Below are positions 28,118 through 37,078 of a stretch of DNA of 64,000 nt, piece after piece; position 1 is the stretch's first letter, and each line of letters begins with the position of its first letter. The DNA comes from Carboxylicivirga fragile (GTDB lineage: Bacteria; Bacteroidota; Bacteroidia; Bacteroidales; Marinilabiliaceae), in NCBI GenBank assembly GCA_025499625.1, contig JAFMVD010000016.1:41934-105933 (forward strand), given 5' to 3'. The notes beneath the pieces are model-generated. The model worked only from the letters and a program-made list of their open reading frames with translations. It had not been told where the DNA came from and did no database searches. Position numbers and translations under genes: made by a program.

Positions 28118-30433
28118 ATGAAACCAGACCAAATTGCATTAGAAAGAATACTAGAAGCTGAAAAAAATGGAAGCAAACTTCTGGATTTATATGGACTTGG
28201 GATTAAAAAAATACCAAAAGAGATAGGAAAATGTTATAAACTGAAAAATATTAGAGCATGGAGTAACAAAATATCACTCCTACCAAAAGAAATTGAAAAT
28301 CTCACTCAACTAGAAACTTTATATTTATCAGGAAATGAAATAGAATATCTTCCAAAAGAGATTGGTGATTTAACGAATTTAAGAGAATTATATCTAGGCG
28401 GAAACAGGTTAAAAGAAATTCCTATTGAACTAACTCTACTTAAAAGATTAAAAAAGCTAATGCTATCAAGCAATAATTTAACAGAGCTCCCAATAGAATT
28501 TGTAAACTTAAAATTATATTCCTTTGATTTAAGTAAAAACCCTTTGATTAAACCCCCCATCGAGATAGCTAATAAAAGCATGTCTTCAATTAAGAATTAC
28601 TTTGCTTCAATTTCTAATGCACAAGAACTATATAATTTGAGAGAAGCAAAATTGTTGATTGTCGGAGAAGGAGGTGTTGGAAAGACTTGTTTAATGGAAA
28701 AGTTAATTGACTCAACATTTACAATTACGGATAGTATGTCCACTACTGAAGGAATAGATATTAAAAGATGGACATTGCCGATAGACTCCAATTCTTCCGT
28801 AGACATTAATATTTGGGATTTTGGAGGGCAGGAAATATATCACTCAACTCATCAATTTTTTTTAACAAAAAGGTCAATATACCTATTTTTATGGACAGCT
28901 AGAACAGATGATGATAGTAGTGGAAGGTTTGAATATTGGTTAAATGCAATTAAACTATTAAGTGACGATTCGCCTCTAATTATTGTACAAAATAAAATTG
29001 ATGAAAGGATTAAACTGATTGATGAAAAAACGATAAAGAGTCAATACCCTAATGTTGTCGGTTTTATAAATCTAAGTGTTAAAACCGAGGATGGTTTAAG
29101 TGAACTCATGAATATGATTAAGTTTGAGTTATCCAGATTACCTCACTTAGGCGATGTACTTCCAAAAGCTTGGGTGGAAATAAGGAACGAACTTGAATGC
29201 TTAGATCTTAATTATATTAGTTATAGCGATTATTTAGCGAAATGCAAGAAGTACTCTTTAACAGAGACTAAAGCAGGTTTCTTAGCAAGATATTTCCACG
29301 ATTTAGGTGTTTTCTTGCACTTCCATGAAAATTCAATATTAAAGTCTACAGTTTTTTTAAAGCCTCAATGGGCGACGAATGCTGTTTATAAGATTATTGA
29401 CACAAGGGATGTTCAATTGAATAATGGGAAGTTTAGTTTCAATGAACTAAGTAATATTTGGCATGATTACCCAATCCAAAAGTTTTTTCACCTACTCGAA
29501 CTAATGAAAAAGTTTGAGCTTTGTTTCCAAATAATCAATTCTCAGGATTTCATTGTCCCAAATTTGCTTCCCCCCACCCAACCAGAATACACATGGGATA
29601 AAAAGATTAATCTGAAACTAGAATATCATTATGATTTTATGCCAGCAGGTATTATCTCAAGATTTATAGTTAGGAATAGTGATCTCATTAAGGAAAACAT
29701 ATATTGGAAAAATGGGGTGGTAATTAGACGTGAGAATGTTGAAGCAGAGATCATTTCACACCAGTTTGACAAAAAACTAAAGATTAGGATTAAAGGGAAG
29801 AACAAAAAAGGACTATTGAGTATAATACGAAGAGAATTGGAAAATATTCATAAAACACAAAACTATCCTGATGTTACAGAAATGATCCCCTGTACTTGTG
29901 ATGACTGTAAAACTTCAGATAATCCTTTTTTTCATTCTAACGACAAATTAATTAAAGCTAAAAGAAAGAAGAAGTTTAAAGTACAATGTCAAAATAGTTT
30001 TGATGATGTGGACATTGATAAACTGCTCGATGGCGTGGGTTCTTTACCAAAATCAATTTTGTCTGGCATTGTGAATATTTATGGTAATAATAATGAAATT
30101 AACCTTGGCAATACAGAAGTTCAAAATCAAAGAGTTTATCGTGGTAATCAACAATTAGTAGAAGTGATAATAAATGATGTGGATAATAATATTTCAAGTA
30201 AAGATAAAGCACTTGTTCAATTAATTCTAGACAATACCAAAACTGATGCTGAAAAGGAATTATTGTTAGGTAGCCTAAGTACTATCAAATCAAAAGCAGA
30301 ACCAATAGAAAAGAAAAATGAAGCATCCAGTACATTACGCAACTTTTTAAATACAAGCGTCTTAGAGGCTGGGAAGCAAATTGTTAAAGAACTTATTACT
30401 AATGGTGCAGATTATCTTGGTACAATTTTATAA
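28118..30433 (+). CDS. Roco-family GTPase: LRR - Roc - COR - Cys-rich/helical tail
   Basis: A 771-residue multidomain protein. Residues 20-150: about six leucine-rich repeats (LPKEIENLTQLETLYLSGN type). Residues 175-340: a Roc GTPase with P-loop GEGGVGKT (183-190), switch DFGGQE (234-239) and NKID (292-295). Residues 345-580: a COR dimerisation domain. Then a short Cys motif, C-T-C-D-D-C (592-597) plus Cys624, and a tail with an Asn-rich segment (IYGNNNEINLGN, 654-665) and two amphipathic helices ending GADYLGTIL. In bacterial and eukaryotic Roco proteins (LRRK2 relatives) Roc-COR acts as a dimer switch, and the tail is a likely output module. Its role is unknown; linkage to the dGTPase-like gene is the only clue. 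No kinase domain is present. Confidence 0.9.
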   Translation: MKPDQIALERILEAEKNGSKLLDLYGLGIKKIPKEIGKCYKLKNIRAWSNKISLLPKEIENLTQLETLYLSGNEIEYLPKEIGDLTNLRELYLGGNRLKEIPIELTLLKRLKKLMLSSNNLTELPIEFVNLKLYSFDLSKNPLIKPPIEIANKSMSSIKNYFASISNAQELYNLREAKLLIVGEGGVGKTCLMEKLIDSTFTITDSMSTTEGIDIKRWTLPIDSNSSVDINIWDFGGQEIYHSTHQFFLTKRSIYLFLWTARTDDDSSGRFEYWLNAIKLLSDDSPLIIVQNKIDERIKLIDEKTIKSQYPNVVGFINLSVKTEDGLSELMNMIKFELSRLPHLGDVLPKAWVEIRNELECLDLNYISYSDYLAKCKKYSLTETKAGFLARYFHDLGVFLHFHENSILKSTVFLKPQWATNAVYKIIDTRDVQLNNGKFSFNELSNIWHDYPIQKFFHLLELMKKFELCFQIINSQDFIVPNLLPPTQPEYTWDKKINLKLEYHYDFMPAGIISRFIVRNSDLIKENIYWKNGVVIRRENVEAEIISHQFDKKLKIRIKGKNKKGLLSIIRRELENIHKTQNYPDVTEMIPCTCDDCKTSDNPFFHSNDKLIKAKRKKKFKVQCQNSFDDVDIDKLLDGVGSLPKSILSGIVNIYGNNNEINLGNTEVQNQRVYRGNQQLVEVIINDVDNNISSKDKALVQLILDNTKTDAEKELLLGSLSTIKSKAEPIEKKNEASSTLRNFLNTSVLEAGKQIVKELITNGADYLGTIL

Positions 30434-30637
30434 AACTCATCCTCTAACAAAAACTAAATATCTCACAGGTTATCATTAAGGTGCCTTCGACAGTTCTTTG
30501 AAGCAACTACTCTAATTCATCTTTAATGATTTGGTAATAAAAACTAAAAAACTAGTATACGAAAATACTAGCGGTAATCTGAAAACGAAGCATTTAACAA
30601 CCACTATTCCACATAGCCTTATCGAAAAAAGCCACCC

Positions 30638-30856
30638 ATGAAACAAAAAGAACCAGCACAACAAACAGATCAGGAACTAACACAAGAAGCCAAAAAATCG
30701 AAATCGACTCCTATAATCGATGCTGTACTAATAGGATTTTTAGTAGGTATTATCATTTATAGTGTTGTGGCTAACACATGGGGCCTGGTTACCTTGATGC
30801 CATTGTTTTTAATATACGGCTTGATTAAGAAATCGAAAAAACGCAAGCTTAAATAA
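30638..30856 (+). CDS. small two-helix membrane protein
   Basis: A 72-residue protein: a charged N-terminus (KEPAQQTDQELTQEAKKSK), two transmembrane helices (IIDAVLIGFLVGIIIYSVV and GLVTLMPLFLIYGLI) and a basic tail (KKSKKRKLK). No known family was recognised. It ends 3 bp before the DUF3667 gene and is probably cotranscribed with it. Confidence 0.7.
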   Translation: MKQKEPAQQTDQELTQEAKKSKSTPIIDAVLIGFLVGIIIYSVVANTWGLVTLMPLFLIYGLIKKSKKRKLK

Positions 30857-30859
30857 ACG

Positions 30860-31576
30860 ATGATGGAGCATTGTATAAACTGCCAAACTGAAGTAGACCA
30901 AAACTACTGCCCCTCTTGCGGGCATCCTAGAGTATTGAAAAGAATTGATGGGCACTATATACTTCACGAAGTGCGTAACGTACTGAATTTTGAGAAAGGC
31001 ATTCTTTATACAATAAGAGGCCTAAGTATTAGGCCGGGTAAAAACATTCGAGGTTTTTTAAATGAGGATAGAAACAGATTGGTGAAACCAATCGTTTTCT
31101 TAATAGTGACATCCCTAATTTATTCCCTCATAAATACCTTTTTCCACTTTGAAGAAGCTTACATCTCTTATTCAGGCGAAAGCACATCGGCAACTACTTC
31201 CATTTTCGCGTGGGTACAAAGCAATTATGGCTACGCCAATATCATCCTGGCCGTTTTTATTGGCTTCTGGTTAAAACTATTTTTCAGGAAACTCCCTTTC
31301 AATTTCTTCGAGATATTAATCATGCTGTGCTTCGTAATGGGCATGAGTATGTTAATTTATGCTGTATTTGGACTTGCTCAAGGTTTAACAGGCCTTAAAC
31401 TTATGCAGGTGGCTGCAGTCATTGGATTCACATACACGACTTTTGCCATTGGGCAATTTTTCGACAAGGGAAAAGTAAAGAGTTACGTAAAAACCTTGTT
31501 TGCTAATTTGCTGGGCATGCTATCTGCAAGTTTGCTGGCGGTGCTAATTGGTGCCTTAATCGATTTAATAAGGTAG
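30860..31576 (+). CDS. DUF3667-family zinc-ribbon membrane protein
   Basis: A 238-residue protein; a second in-frame ATG at 30863 is equally good. The N-terminus is a zinc ribbon, C-x2-C...C-x2-C in CINCQTEVDQNYCPSCGH, then a linker (HYILHEVRNVLNFEKGILYTI) and IRGFLNEDRNRLVKPI. The remainder has about five transmembrane helices. This is the layout of DUF3667, widespread in Bacteroidota and without an assigned function. A two-helix protein precedes it by 3 bp. No regulatory clue is seen. Confidence 0.85.
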   Translation: MMEHCINCQTEVDQNYCPSCGHPRVLKRIDGHYILHEVRNVLNFEKGILYTIRGLSIRPGKNIRGFLNEDRNRLVKPIVFLIVTSLIYSLINTFFHFEEAYISYSGESTSATTSIFAWVQSNYGYANIILAVFIGFWLKLFFRKLPFNFFEILIMLCFVMGMSMLIYAVFGLAQGLTGLKLMQVAAVIGFTYTTFAIGQFFDKGKVKSYVKTLFANLLGMLSASLLAVLIGALIDLIR

Positions 31577-32352
31577 CAATAGGAAATAAAGTTAGTCATG
31601 AGAGGCAGGGCTGAGGCCATGGCCAATTTGCCAGTGGAATTTCAACCAAAACAATCTGCTAGCATGCACTATCAGGTACTTATACCAAAAATAAAAAGGC
31701 CACATTCATAGTTCAAATGGTATTATGTGCCATTAGTGCGTACTTATCACACAAAAGCATGTACTTGAGGCTACAGAGTAGGTACTTATGATACAAGAGC
31801 ATGTACTTACGGTTCACGAGTGCGTACTTTTGATTCCCGAGTTGGTACTTTCGACTCCCGAGTAGGTACTCAACATTCAAGAGCAGGTACTTTTAACAAA
31901 TGAGTATGTACTCGATACACGCAAGCCCCAATTTTACTGATATTAGCAAGTATTGTTAAATTAATTTTCCTCAATAACTTGAACTATAAAATTTATTGCC
32001 ATAATTTTAAGTGTCGATAACAGTAAAGCATACTATTAAAAACACTTAACATGATATCACACTACAAAGTCATACTCCGTTTCACTTCCTAATAAATAGT
32101 TCAGATAAGGAAGTTTCCTATTTAATATCCAAAAATCAATTAATCAATACCATATGACTACTCAACCAGCGCATATTGGCACATCAGATCAATAAAGTTA
32201 AAGAAAAGGTAACCCTCAATTACTTTTATAATTAAACTTAGAATTAGTACCTCAGCTCAACCTCCGGCTGCCTCTTACAGAATATTGCATAAAGAAAACA
32301 ATTGCATTTTTCATTACAGACAAATATTTTAACAAACTATTATCTTTTTATT
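31577..32352. other. 776-bp spacer with tandem-repeat array
   Basis: Between the DUF3667 gene and a hypothetical gene. The first 150 bp hold GGCTGAGGCC-type repeat-like sequence; the 21-bp array lies at 31735-31923; the rest is AT-rich with no promoter recognised. No ORF is supported. Confidence 0.6.
31735..31923. repeat. 21-bp tandem repeat array, nine units
   Basis: Nine units follow each other with an exact 21-bp period. The core GTACT begins at 31740, 31761, 31782, 31803, 31824, 31845, 31866, 31887 and 31908. Conserved AG(T/C)nnGTACT alternates with about 9 variable positions per unit. Most of one minus-strand frame is open and reads as heptads of the type K-Y-x-L-x-x-x, but no start codon, RBS or promoter supports translation and a stop breaks unit 8. 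21 bp is two helical turns, so all cores lie on one DNA face. Confidence 0.9.
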
Positions 32353-32988
32353 ATGAGAAATTCATTTGAAAAAGAAATGGACAAAATCCGCCTACTAATA
32401 TTCGGTGTGACGGGAAGTCCTGACATAAAAGAGCGCATTGCTCCATTATACACTGAAGAGCGTTTAGCTAAAGGTGTGGATTTATACCAAACCTTAAAAC
32501 AGACAGCTACACAGCAATCAATTGAGATGAATGAGAGTAAAGGTGCCACCTTCGATTTTAACAGCACTAAAGATGAACTACACGATGTGTTTGTTAAAGC
32601 ACGTAAAGCCATACGCTTTTTTTACAGAAACGATTTAAAAACCCAAGAAAGTTTATTTATCGACAAAGTCATTCCTGCCAATTATCCTGAGTGGCGAGCG
32701 CTTGTAGGCGATACCGTTGGACAAATAAATCGCACAGACGGCCTTCCGGCAAAACTTGCCATTTTTAAGGTAGATACGGAAGACATGGGTGCTAAACTAA
32801 GCTTACTTGATGAGCAAAGTAGCAAGGCTGAAAAAGAAGATGGCGAAGCTCAACAGATTACTGTCAAGAAAACAGAGCTTTTTGGTGAACTCAGATCCTA
32901 CTGTTACGAATTACGCGAGTGCCTTGATTTATTCTACGACGGCGACGACCGCCAGAAACTGGAAGAAGTAGGCATTACCGTTAAATAG
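32353..32988 (+). CDS. hypothetical helical cytosolic protein
   Basis: I chose the ATG at 32353 (MRNSFEKEMDKIRLL); 17 codons upstream are open but atypical. The 211-residue protein is mostly charged helix with no signal peptide, membrane segment or known domain. Local features are DELHDVFVKARKAIRFFYRNDLKT and a C-terminal ELRECLDLFYDGDDRQKLEE. The neighbour at 33067 has the same orientation, 78 bp later. Function unknown. Confidence 0.65.
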   Translation: MRNSFEKEMDKIRLLIFGVTGSPDIKERIAPLYTEERLAKGVDLYQTLKQTATQQSIEMNESKGATFDFNSTKDELHDVFVKARKAIRFFYRNDLKTQESLFIDKVIPANYPEWRALVGDTVGQINRTDGLPAKLAIFKVDTEDMGAKLSLLDEQSSKAEKEDGEAQQITVKKTELFGELRSYCYELRECLDLFYDGDDRQKLEEVGITVK

Positions 32989-33066
32989 GAAACCATCTAA
33001 TATTCAGGGAGTGTTGGAGGTGCACTCCCCTATTGTATACGAAATATCAACCCGAATACGCTTGAA

Positions 33067-34296
33067 ATGGCAAGAAAGAAGAAACGTAAAAAGAAACCCT
33101 ACGTTGCTGCTAAACTGGATCGCAAGAGTTTACATATTGAGCTAAAACGTAAAATGAGAGATTTTGCAAAGGCAGCAAATATTGTAGAAGCCTTTAAGCT
33201 AATCCCGACCCAAGAAATTGACATCTCTTTAATGCTGGGTATGAGACCAGTTGCTGTACTACCTAAGGATGGTGAGGAAATACCATCCTATGTTCTGAAG
33301 ATTCTAAAACGTACAGTTTACGTTTGTTTAAAAAATACTTACCTCTATTTTGGAAGTGAGGCCCATAAGGTATCACTCTACGATTATTTCCTGGTTGGTG
33401 AACCCTTGTGTTATTTACTCAGAACCAAAGGTTATTCCTTCAAAAATCAAGACAAAGCGGCAAAAGCAGCACAACATTTCCTTGACACTACCGACAATGG
33501 GAAGGTTCCTGCTGATAAAGCCATTGACCTAGGCTTCTTTATCTCGAAACAATTCCATTCTCCCACCTTTGGTTATGTCCTATTCAGTTTTGGTTTTGAT
33601 AATCCACAATCAACATTTCAATCGCATAGGGAGTGTTTTTACATTACAATGATTCCGGCTCAATCTCAAAAAATAACAATCAATGGGCATTCTCGCAGTG
33701 TTTACCGCTTGGGTTACCCAATAGGCGATAAAGAAGTAAAATGGGCTTATACCTTACCAGACAAACTTGGAATTGAAAGTGCTTTTGTTGATTTAAAAAT
33801 AGACATATACATTCAAAAACATGCTCTCAATCGCTTGCATGAGCGACTCGACTGTATTGAAAAATATGTTGCTTTAGCTTTATTAATGAACAATGTCATG
33901 ACTTTTGACACCACAAAAAATGAGCATGGGCAAGCATTTATCCAATTTAAAATAAAGGACATGATGGTTGGCTACCTTCCTTTTCAATACATTGATGGCA
34001 TTGTAGTTATTACCACCTTTTTATTGATCACAAACAATGGAACGCCCGAGGGCGAAAAGCTGCACAATACCATTGGTGTGGATAAGCTAGACAAGCAATA
34101 TTTAGGCATCGACAAACTAAGCACCTTCATTTATTCCGACTTAAAAGATAATGAACACACAGTTGATCTATTTTCACAAGCCGATTGCGGGCATTTATTT
34201 GAATTGCCTGAAGAAGTATTCACAAAAGATCATAAAGAAGAAGCACTTGCAAGTGAATTTTGCAAGTATGTTGAATTGGAGGAAGTGGTGGTATAA
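33067..34296 (+). CDS. hypothetical protein with basic N-terminus
   Basis: A 409-residue protein whose first 12 residues are almost all basic (MARKKKRKKKPY), a composition typical of nucleic-acid or ribosome binding. It then holds about 390 mixed alpha/beta residues with no recognised domain or membrane helix. The stretch YIQKHALNRLHERLDCIEKYVA is a plausible helix. It follows the 32353 gene and may be cotranscribed with it. I do not recognise the family. Confidence 0.6.
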   Translation: MARKKKRKKKPYVAAKLDRKSLHIELKRKMRDFAKAANIVEAFKLIPTQEIDISLMLGMRPVAVLPKDGEEIPSYVLKILKRTVYVCLKNTYLYFGSEAHKVSLYDYFLVGEPLCYLLRTKGYSFKNQDKAAKAAQHFLDTTDNGKVPADKAIDLGFFISKQFHSPTFGYVLFSFGFDNPQSTFQSHRECFYITMIPAQSQKITINGHSRSVYRLGYPIGDKEVKWAYTLPDKLGIESAFVDLKIDIYIQKHALNRLHERLDCIEKYVALALLMNNVMTFDTTKNEHGQAFIQFKIKDMMVGYLPFQYIDGIVVITTFLLITNNGTPEGEKLHNTIGVDKLDKQYLGIDKLSTFIYSDLKDNEHTVDLFSQADCGHLFELPEEVFTKDHKEEALASEFCKYVELEEVVV

Positions 34297-34644
34297 ACAG
34301 GTATATTACATACAAAAATGGTCGATAGGTTTAACTCAAGAGTTTAGCCAATGCAAGACCTAAAGACATTGCTGTTAATTATTATGTAAGGATAAATAAT
34401 AGAAATCTGAGCGTAACAATAAATACTGAAGATTTTGGAGCTATTGATAAACCAGGAAGTACCAACAAGTAATTGACAGATATCTATTAAAAAAATATCA
34501 CATATTAAACCATTGCAAAAAAGTAAATTATGGAACTCTTCAAACAAGCAATTTTACCTTTTCTTACCTTGCTAATAGCAATAATCTCATTATTAGTTAA
34601 GCCTTAAAAATAAAAACAGTAACCTTCATTTAAAAACATTAAAC
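34297..34644. other. 348-bp spacer with a possible coding remnant
   Basis: A 43-codon frame near 34335-34470 reads SLANARPKDIAVNYYVRINN and onward, ending in a TAA, but has no start codon; it could be a gene remnant. A 25-codon candidate lies at 34530-34607. No promoter was recognised. Confidence 0.35.
34530..34607 (+). CDS. possible 25-residue single-helix membrane peptide
   Basis: ATG to TAA encodes a peptide with the hydrophobic run AILPFLTLLIAIISLLV flanked by K residues, like short membrane toxins or regulators. There is no RBS or homology evidence, and a chance frame in AT-rich DNA cannot be excluded. Confidence 0.25.
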   Translation: MELFKQAILPFLTLLIAIISLLVKP

Positions 34645-35667
34645 ATGTCAAATCTTAAAGAAATCACCTTCGCAAATTGCAACCTTTTCAACTTGCAGCT
34701 TCCTGGAAAATCAATGTATGGAGGGAGCAAATGGACCCAAGAACAATACGACAAAAAAATTAAATGGACAAGTAACATTGTTCAATCATTAGATGCTGAT
34801 GTTATAGGTTTTCAGGAACTATGGCATGCCGATGCGCTCACAGAAGTATTTAAAAAAGCAGGACTTTTAAATGATTATACTTTAATGACGCAAGAAGCTA
34901 CTGGATCAAAAATCGTTTGTGCAGCAGCTGTAAGAAAGAGTTTGTCACCTAATACTCCGGAATGGATGACCGATTTTCCAGATAAATTTATATTAAAGAG
35001 CAAGGGCGATGACCCACAAACCCGAGACATTCAAATTAACATTGATAGTTATTCTCGTCCTGTATTACGTTTTTCAATTGAGCCGCGAAATAACCATAAA
35101 ATCAATGTATGTGTTTGCCATTTTAAATCAAAGGCACCTTCAAAAATTTATAAAAACCAATGGTACATAGAAGATAAAGATTACTATTCTAAACATTCGG
35201 AAGGTATCGGTTCTGCCCTGTCGACAATACGACGCACAGCTGAAGCAGCTGCTCTGCGCATGACACTTATTGACGAATTGAAAGGTACAGACACTGCAAT
35301 GGTAGTTTTAGGCGACCTGAACGACTCGCAATTGAGCAATACCTTGAATGTATTAAGTGGCCAACCTACCTATTTGTCAGTCTTATCCAAGGGTGGAGGC
35401 GATGCCGATTTATACTCAGTAGCAACACTTCAAGAATACCGAAGTTTACGTGATGTATTCTACACTCATATACACCAAAACATAAAAGAATCATTAGACC
35501 ATATTTTGGTGTCTCAAGAATTTTATGACAATAGTAAAAAACGCATTTGGGCTTTTGCAGGAATGGATATAATGAATGATCATTTAAACAACGAAGAACA
35601 CAAAGAAGATGGCTCTTCTGATCATGGGATTGTAAAGGCGACATTTAAGTATAAGCCTGCTAATTAA
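34645..35667 (+). CDS. endonuclease/exonuclease/phosphatase-family protein, no export signal
   Basis: A 340-residue DNase-I-like fold protein. Motifs: FANCNLFNL, VIGFQELWH (catalytic Glu), VCHFKSKAP, VLGDLNDSQ (Asp/Asn) and the terminal DGSSDHGIVKA (Asp-His). Compared with the secreted family member at 6419 it lacks a signal peptide and has longer inserts (ESLDHILVSQEF). It probably hydrolyses phosphodiester bonds in nucleic acids, nucleotides or another substrate. No cotranscribed partner was found. Confidence 0.87.
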   Translation: MSNLKEITFANCNLFNLQLPGKSMYGGSKWTQEQYDKKIKWTSNIVQSLDADVIGFQELWHADALTEVFKKAGLLNDYTLMTQEATGSKIVCAAAVRKSLSPNTPEWMTDFPDKFILKSKGDDPQTRDIQINIDSYSRPVLRFSIEPRNNHKINVCVCHFKSKAPSKIYKNQWYIEDKDYYSKHSEGIGSALSTIRRTAEAAALRMTLIDELKGTDTAMVVLGDLNDSQLSNTLNVLSGQPTYLSVLSKGGGDADLYSVATLQEYRSLRDVFYTHIHQNIKESLDHILVSQEFYDNSKKRIWAFAGMDIMNDHLNNEEHKEDGSSDHGIVKATFKYKPAN

Positions 35668-35677
35668 AATCGAATCA

Positions 35678-35712
35678 AACCCCAATTAATTAATTCTCGG
35701 TTGGGGCTTCTT
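35678..35712 (+). terminator. weak terminator after the nuclease-fold gene
   Basis: CCCCAA (35680-35685) and TTGGGG (35701-35706) around an AT-rich loop, then CTTCTTCCTC rather than a clean T-run. Confidence 0.5.
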
Positions 35713-35841
35713 CCTCTTACTAGTCATTAACTCTCCCAAAGCCCATTATTTATCTCTAACGCTTAATAGAAGATATTAAAGCATGTAATTTGAAAATAAT
35801 AGTGTATTTTCCACAGTATTATTAAAGGAACTTAAACACCT

Positions 35842-36432
35842 ATGGAAACAAATGAGTTACTTGCATCTTTACTAACAAAATATGGTGGGCTAGATATAGT
35901 AGAAATACAGTCTATTATTCAACATACCAATCAGCTTTCGTTTAAGAAAGGTGCTGTTATTCTTGAAGAGAACAAAGTAGCAAACATGTGTTACTTTGTT
36001 CTGAAAGGGTGCATTAGGCAATATCAATTTATAAATGGAGAAGAGAAAACGATTTCGTTTTTTACGGATGAAGAGGCAGTAATTTCATACGATAGCTACC
36101 TTCACAACAAACCTTCCTCCTATTCCCTTTCTTGTATAGAGGATACTATTTTAATTGGAGGGTCAAAAGAGCAGGAGCTGCAATTATTGGCAAAACACCC
36201 TCGGCTTAGTTCTTTAACGCAGCTCTTTATTCAGAATGATTTTTCTAAGGTACAAGAAAGGCTAGCTTCCTTTATTAACCAAAGTCCGGAAGAACGATAC
36301 CTCAAACTGTTAGAAAACCAAGCGAGTTTATTAACACGGGTTCCCTTGCAATACCTTGCCAGTTATATTGGTGTAAAACCAGAATCGTTTAGTCGAATGC
36401 GGAGACGGATTTTGCTTAAAGAGAAAAATTGA
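35842..36432 (+). CDS. Crp/Fnr-family transcriptional regulator
   Basis: A 196-residue protein with a cyclic-nucleotide-binding beta roll (about residues 20-130, FKKGAVILEENKVANMCYFV and KGCIRQYQFINGEEKTISFF) and a short HTH at the end (LQYLASYIGVKPESFSRMRR). The 4-Cys Fnr cluster is absent. This shape is common in Bacteroidota regulators of small stress or transport genes. Its target is unknown; a leftward DUF4345-like gene lies downstream and no divergent operon is evident. Confidence 0.88.
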   Translation: METNELLASLLTKYGGLDIVEIQSIIQHTNQLSFKKGAVILEENKVANMCYFVLKGCIRQYQFINGEEKTISFFTDEEAVISYDSYLHNKPSSYSLSCIEDTILIGGSKEQELQLLAKHPRLSSLTQLFIQNDFSKVQERLASFINQSPEERYLKLLENQASLLTRVPLQYLASYIGVKPESFSRMRRRILLKEKN

Positions 36433-36507
36433 GCAAAATAAGTTTGAGTTTATATTTTTAAACAATAACGTGCTAATAAAAACCTATTGGCGCTTCGCCC
36501 AAACCCG

Positions 36508-36542
36508 GCTTACTTCTCTTTCCTTAATGAAAGAAAGTAAGC
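36508..36542. repeat. hairpin in a repeat-like intergenic element
   Basis: GCTTACTTCTCTTTCC and GAAAGAAAGTAAGC can pair, followed by more of the same element. Its composition matches the dispersed repeats at about 25410. Confidence 0.45.
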
Positions 36543-36555
36543 AAAGAAACCCGCA

Positions 36556-36948
36556 TCACTTTTTCTTCAAATAAAAAATTGCAATAAGGCTAAGTGCCCC
36601 AATAAATAATTCCAGCAAAAATGCCATAAAGAGAGATTGATGTGGCATTCCATCCAAAAACAAACTAAGCAAGCGACCCAAGCCATAACCAAGATATAAT
36701 ACACTTGAAAGCACGAGCGACATTAATCTAAGATTTGAAATAAACGCACCAAGAAATATAAGCACTCCCCCTATTAGTAAACTACCACCCGGTGCCCTAA
36801 TCTCACTGAGCAAATTAATATCATGCCCCAAATCTATACCAGCCGAAGCCTCAAAAGCCACAGGCACCAGCGTTAAAGCTAAACCAATTATTAATCCAAT
36901 AAGGCCGGATATAAACAAGAGTATGCGAACTAAGTTTATGCTTCTCAT
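36556..36948 (-). CDS. DUF4345-like four-helix membrane protein
   Basis: A 130-residue protein with four transmembrane helices: LVRILLFISGLIGLIIGLAL, then LLIGGVLIFLGAFI, LMSLVLSSVLYLGYGLGRLL and LFMAFLLELFIGALSLIAIF. The segment EIRAPGGSLLIGG and GLGRLLSLFLDGMPH match the pattern I associate with DUF4345. The family's function is unknown. The gene is alone on the minus strand. Confidence 0.72.
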   Translation of the reverse strand: MRSINLVRILLFISGLIGLIIGLALTLVPVAFEASAGIDLGHDINLLSEIRAPGGSLLIGGVLIFLGAFISNLRLMSLVLSSVLYLGYGLGRLLSLFLDGMPHQSLFMAFLLELFIGALSLIAIFYLKKK

Positions 36949-37078
36949 ATTACTTTACTTTTAAGTTAGTAATGCAAAAATCATCATTAAGACATTCATT
37001 CTACTTGACTTAAGTTAAGAATTTTGATAGCCAGGAATCTTAACAAAACAGATGCACGCTTAAAAGAGAAAAGCTCGA

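Noticed and set aside
31735..31923. CRISPR array
   Set aside because: The units are 21 bp with only about 10 conserved positions and no distinct spacers of 30-40 bp; no cas genes are near.
31735..31923. Translated K-Y-x-L heptad repeat on the minus strand
   Set aside because: The frame has no start codon, RBS or promoter and is cut by a TAA at unit 8; it could still be checked by Ribo-seq.
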